This document shows positions 4,967 to 7,250 of a stretch of 7,250 nt of DNA, piece by piece; within the stretch, counting starts at the first letter, position 1, and the number at the start of each line of letters is the position of its first letter. The position numbers were made by a program, and so were the translations under genes. The notes under the pieces were generated by a model, which saw only the letters and a program-made list of their open reading frames with translations, searched no databases and had not been told where the DNA came from. The stretch comes from Deltaproteobacteria bacterium (GTDB lineage: Bacteria > Desulfobacterota > Desulfobacteria > Desulfobacterales > JAFDHS01), in contig JAFDHS010000077.1 in the NCBI GenBank assembly GCA_019308655.1, forward strand, positions 1-7,250. Reading direction: 5' to 3'.

Positions 4967-6661
4967 ATGAAAATAATAAAATTCACATCGGTATTGGCTA
5001 TTGCACTGTTTATGAATCTTAACAGTGTGATAGCCGCAGATTCACCCCCAAAACTCATTTTACAGATTACCGTGGACCAGCTGCGGGGAGACCTGCCGGG
5101 ACGATATCTCAATCGATTTAAAAACGGCGGTTTCAGGTATCTTTTCAAAAAAGGGACCGTATACACCAACGCCCACTATCAGCACAGCAACCTGGAGACC
5201 GTAGTCGGCCATGCTACCCTGGCCACAGGTGCTTTTCCCTCCGCCCACGGTATGGTGGCCAATGTGTGGATGGACCGGGAGACCGGTAATCTGGGATATG
5301 CTGTAGAGGACAGCGGCTACGATATGGTCGGAGCAAAAGGCGGCGTGGACAAAGATACGGAAATCGATCCGTCCCAGGCGGCTGCAAAGTCGGAAGGACG
5401 ATCTCCCCGTGCAATTCTGTGCTCTACTTTTTCCGATGAACTGAACGTGCATACCGCCGGTCGCGCAAAAATTTTCGGGGTTTCAGTCAAAGATCGCGCA
5501 GCCATAACCCTGGCCGGCCATGCGGGAAAGGCGTTCTGGTTCTCCAAAAAAACCGGGGAATTTGTTTCCAGCACTTATTATTATGATCAATACCCGAACT
5601 GGGTAAATAAGTGGAATGCAAACCGGCCGGCAGATACCTATGCTGGAAAATCGTGGAACCTGCTTTACGATCCATCTTCCTACATCTATAAGGACACGGA
5701 TGACCGGCCTTATGAAACGGCACTGCCCGGATATGGCCGCGTGTTTCCCCATCCTTTCGGCAAAAAAGACAGCAAGTTGTTTTACACCCTGCTGACACTC
5801 AGTCCTGTGGGTGACGATTTGATCTTAGATTTTGCCAAAGCCCTTCTAATTAACGAAAAATTGGGCAAAGACGACATCACCGACTACCTGTCCGTCAGTT
5901 TTTCATCCATGGATTATATGGGCCATATCTTCGGTATTGCCAGCCTTGAAAGTGAGGACAACATTCTTCGCCTGGACCGTACCCTTGCCGATCTCTTTTC
6001 ATTTGTTGACGAACATGTGGGACTGAAAAACACCCTGATCGTTTTGTCGGCTGATCATGGAGCGCCTGAGGCAGCAGAATATATGGCGGCCCAAGGCATG
6101 GACGTGGGCCGGCTGGTACCTTCGAAATTTGATGTCGACCCGGCCATTGCCGCATTGAAAAAACAATTCGGCATCGGCAGGGAACTCATTAAAATGTATG
6201 AGCACCCCTACATCTACCTCGACTATCAGCTGATCAATGAGAAAGGTCTGGATCTGGCTGAAGTGGAACGTGCCGTTGCAGAAGAAATGATGAAATTTGA
6301 CGGTATCGCCTTAGCGGTTTCCAGCAGTGACATCAAAAACGGCCGTCTGCCCGAAGCTCCCATCATAGAGCAGATCCGGCGAAACTTTCATCCCAAGCGT
6401 TCGGGGGACATTTACCTGGTCCAGGAGCCCTACTGGTTCCTGTACAGTGATGAATCCATTCCGCTGTGTACGATGCACGGATCTCCTTGGCGATACGACA
6501 CCTATGTACCGATCATCTTTGCCGGGAAAAATATCAAGGCCCGTCACATCAGCCGGTTGGTGCATCCGGTGGATATAGTTTCCACGCTGGCGGCATGCAC
6601 AGGGGCCAAACCGCCTTCAGGGGCCGTTGGATGCCCCTTGGTTGAAGTGATGGGAGAGTGA
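4967..6661 (+). CDS. PafA-like secreted alkaline phosphatase / phosphodiesterase
   Basis: A 564-residue alkaline phosphatase-superfamily enzyme resembling PafA, the phosphate-irrepressible phosphatase. Residues 1-23 are a signal peptide with an I-A cleavage region before A-D-S-P-P-K, so it is exported. By analogy with PafA, the two-zinc site is complete: D37 (V-D-Q), nucleophile T78 in L-E-T-V-V-G-H-A-T, D316 and H320 in S-M-D-Y-M-G-H, D363-H364 in S-A-D-H-G, and H504 in M-H-G-S-P. N99 and the K175-x-R177 pair match the residues that bind phosphate monoesters in PafA, so a monoesterase is favoured over a nucleotide pyrophosphatase/phosphodiesterase (inference from motif). The ATG at 4967 is chosen because the signal peptide starts there; an in-frame TTG at 4931 would add 12 polar residues before it. 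The ribosome-binding site is weak (TGGGGA, 4957-4962). It follows the sulfatase by 171 nt and may be co-transcribed or have its own promoter. The pairing with a sulfatase suggests mixed sulfate/phosphate ester scavenging. Confidence 0.9.
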   Translation: MKIIKFTSVLAIALFMNLNSVIAADSPPKLILQITVDQLRGDLPGRYLNRFKNGGFRYLFKKGTVYTNAHYQHSNLETVVGHATLATGAFPSAHGMVANVWMDRETGNLGYAVEDSGYDMVGAKGGVDKDTEIDPSQAAAKSEGRSPRAILCSTFSDELNVHTAGRAKIFGVSVKDRAAITLAGHAGKAFWFSKKTGEFVSSTYYYDQYPNWVNKWNANRPADTYAGKSWNLLYDPSSYIYKDTDDRPYETALPGYGRVFPHPFGKKDSKLFYTLLTLSPVGDDLILDFAKALLINEKLGKDDITDYLSVSFSSMDYMGHIFGIASLESEDNILRLDRTLADLFSFVDEHVGLKNTLIVLSADHGAPEAAEYMAAQGMDVGRLVPSKFDVDPAIAALKKQFGIGRELIKMYEHPYIYLDYQLINEKGLDLAEVERAVAEEMMKFDGIALAVSSSDIKNGRLPEAPIIEQIRRNFHPKRSGDIYLVQEPYWFLYSDESIPLCTMHGSPWRYDTYVPIIFAGKNIKARHISRLVHPVDIVSTLAACTGAKPPSGAVGCPLVEVMGE

Positions 6662-6670
6662 GATAAGTTT

Positions 6671-6712
6671 CAGTATTCAGTATCCAGTGATCAGCAGATG
6701 GTAGTCAGTGAT
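6671..6712. repeat. Degenerate heptad repeat (CAGTATT / CAGTATC / CAGTGAT)
   Basis: Three adjacent 7-bp units occupy 6671-6677, 6678-6684 and 6685-6691, and CAGTGAT recurs at 6706-6712. They lie just after the phosphatase stop and overlap the left arm of the following inverted repeat. They could be a remnant of a dispersed intergenic repeat or simple slippage. Confidence 0.5.
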
Positions 6713-6740
6713 TGGAGATTATCTGACGGGCTACCATCTG
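6695..6740. repeat. 10-bp perfect inverted repeat before the last gene
   Basis: CAGATGGTAG (6695-6704) is the exact reverse complement of CTACCATCTG (6731-6740), with a 26-nt loop that itself contains TCAG/CTGA (6705-6708/6723-6726). The structure ends 25 nt before the next start codon and has no T-tract, so it could be an mRNA structure affecting translation of the downstream gene, a protein-binding site, or the ends of a small repeat element. Confidence 0.7.
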
Positions 6741-6765
6741 TAATCCTGAATCAGCGGGGAAAATA

Positions 6766-7248
6766 ATGGGTAAAGAAAAAAAAGCAAATAAGCCGAATAA
6801 AAGCGTTCGAAAGATCCGGAAAAAATGGTTGGTACCTCTGTTCTTTCCGCTCTTCATGGGGTTAACGATAGCGGGTGTTTACAGTCTGATCAATAAATCT
6901 TCAGCAGAAACAGCCGCCGTAATTTCTCAAAAAAAAGAAACCCCTGACTTCAAAAGGCTGATCGGCAGCTGGGTACGTCCGGACGGCGAGTATGTGATTG
7001 AAATCGGTAAAATCCATCCGGACGGCAAGGCAGACGTTGCTTACTTTAACCCCCGGCCGATCCATGTTTCCCGGTCAAACGTTTCCGAAACAGACGGAAT
7101 CATTGAACTGTTTATTGAACTCCGGGACCGGGGATATCCCGGATCCACTTATGAGCTGAAATATAATCCGGAGTATGACGTGATGGTTGGGGTTTATTTC
7201 CAGGCGGTCATTCAGCAATCGCTTGATGTGATTTTTCAGAGAAAGTAA
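6766..7248 (+). CDS. Membrane-anchored protein of unknown function (160 aa)
   Basis: I do not recognise a named family with certainty. The first 20 residues are strongly basic (G-K-E-K-K and K-I-R-K-K), followed by one hydrophobic segment at about 21-41, which fits a single N-terminal anchor with the rest outside the cytoplasm. The soluble part (about 60-160) has I-G-S-W-V-R-P-D-G-E-Y-V-I-E-I, Y-F-N-P-R-P-I-H-V-S-R, R-G-Y-P-G-S-T-Y-E-L and V-G-V-Y-F-Q-A-V, a pattern of short beta strands suggesting a small lipocalin-like or beta-sandwich fold. I have the impression that similar proteins sit beside sulfatase or phosphatase genes in other proteobacteria, but this is unverified. ATG with GGGGA (6756-6760) 5 nt upstream. 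It follows the phosphatase by 104 nt and ends 2 nt before the window edge, with a complete stop. Confidence 0.85.
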   Translation: MGKEKKANKPNKSVRKIRKKWLVPLFFPLFMGLTIAGVYSLINKSSAETAAVISQKKETPDFKRLIGSWVRPDGEYVIEIGKIHPDGKADVAYFNPRPIHVSRSNVSETDGIIELFIELRDRGYPGSTYELKYNPEYDVMVGVYFQAVIQQSLDVIFQRK

Positions 7249-7250
7249 AA

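Noticed and set aside
4801..5022. Small open frame starting 5 nt after the sulfatase stop
   Set aside because: It overlaps the phosphatase start in another frame, has no Shine-Dalgarno and has low-complexity composition.

Overview
The window looks like a piece of a Gram-negative, probably anaerobic bacterial chromosome, most plausibly from Desulfobacterota (sulfate-reducer type). This is an inference from the gene set: a FadL-type outer-membrane protein, a periplasmic arylsulfatase with a C-T-A-G-R maturation site, and a PafA-like secreted phosphatase. No 16S rRNA or other marker is present, so the taxonomy is tentative. All recognisable genes lie on the + strand.

Region 1 (1-87) holds the last 28 codons of an unidentified gene, followed by a T-rich stretch. 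Region 2 (about 150-1668, AT-rich) is the clearest mobile locus: an IscB RNA-guided nuclease gene (418-1668) preceded by a structured RNA (about 168-410). Its inferred helices, including a 10-bp long-range stem with one bulge and a 6-bp loop pseudoknot, fit the HEARO/omega-RNA that partners IscB. No TnpA transposase is present, so this is a solo, probably trans-mobilised, IscB element. The IscB Shine-Dalgarno sequence sits inside a small hairpin at the 3' end of the RNA.

Region 3 (1669-1939) is AT-rich, has no supported gene, and contains a 7-bp inverted repeat. Region 4 (1940-3178) switches abruptly to GC-rich coding DNA: an OmpP1/FadL-family outer-membrane protein whose conserved mature N-terminus is readable but whose signal peptide and start codon are missing. 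It is probably a 5'-truncated gene.

Region 5 (3239-7248) is a co-directional run of three genes for exported or membrane-anchored proteins: a Cys-type arylsulfatase, a PafA-like alkaline phosphatase-superfamily enzyme with a complete metal-ligand set, and a 160-residue membrane-anchored protein of unknown function. The two spacers (171 and 104 nt) each carry an inverted repeat. The likely theme is periplasmic or surface hydrolysis of sulfate and phosphate esters, with the FadL-like barrel as a possible uptake channel for hydrophobic substrates or products (inference).

The most noteworthy system, IscB plus omega-RNA, belongs to a known class. What is specific here is the solo arrangement, the SLMP variant of the PLMP motif, the RNA hairpin over the ribosome-binding site, and the neighbouring truncated outer-membrane gene.
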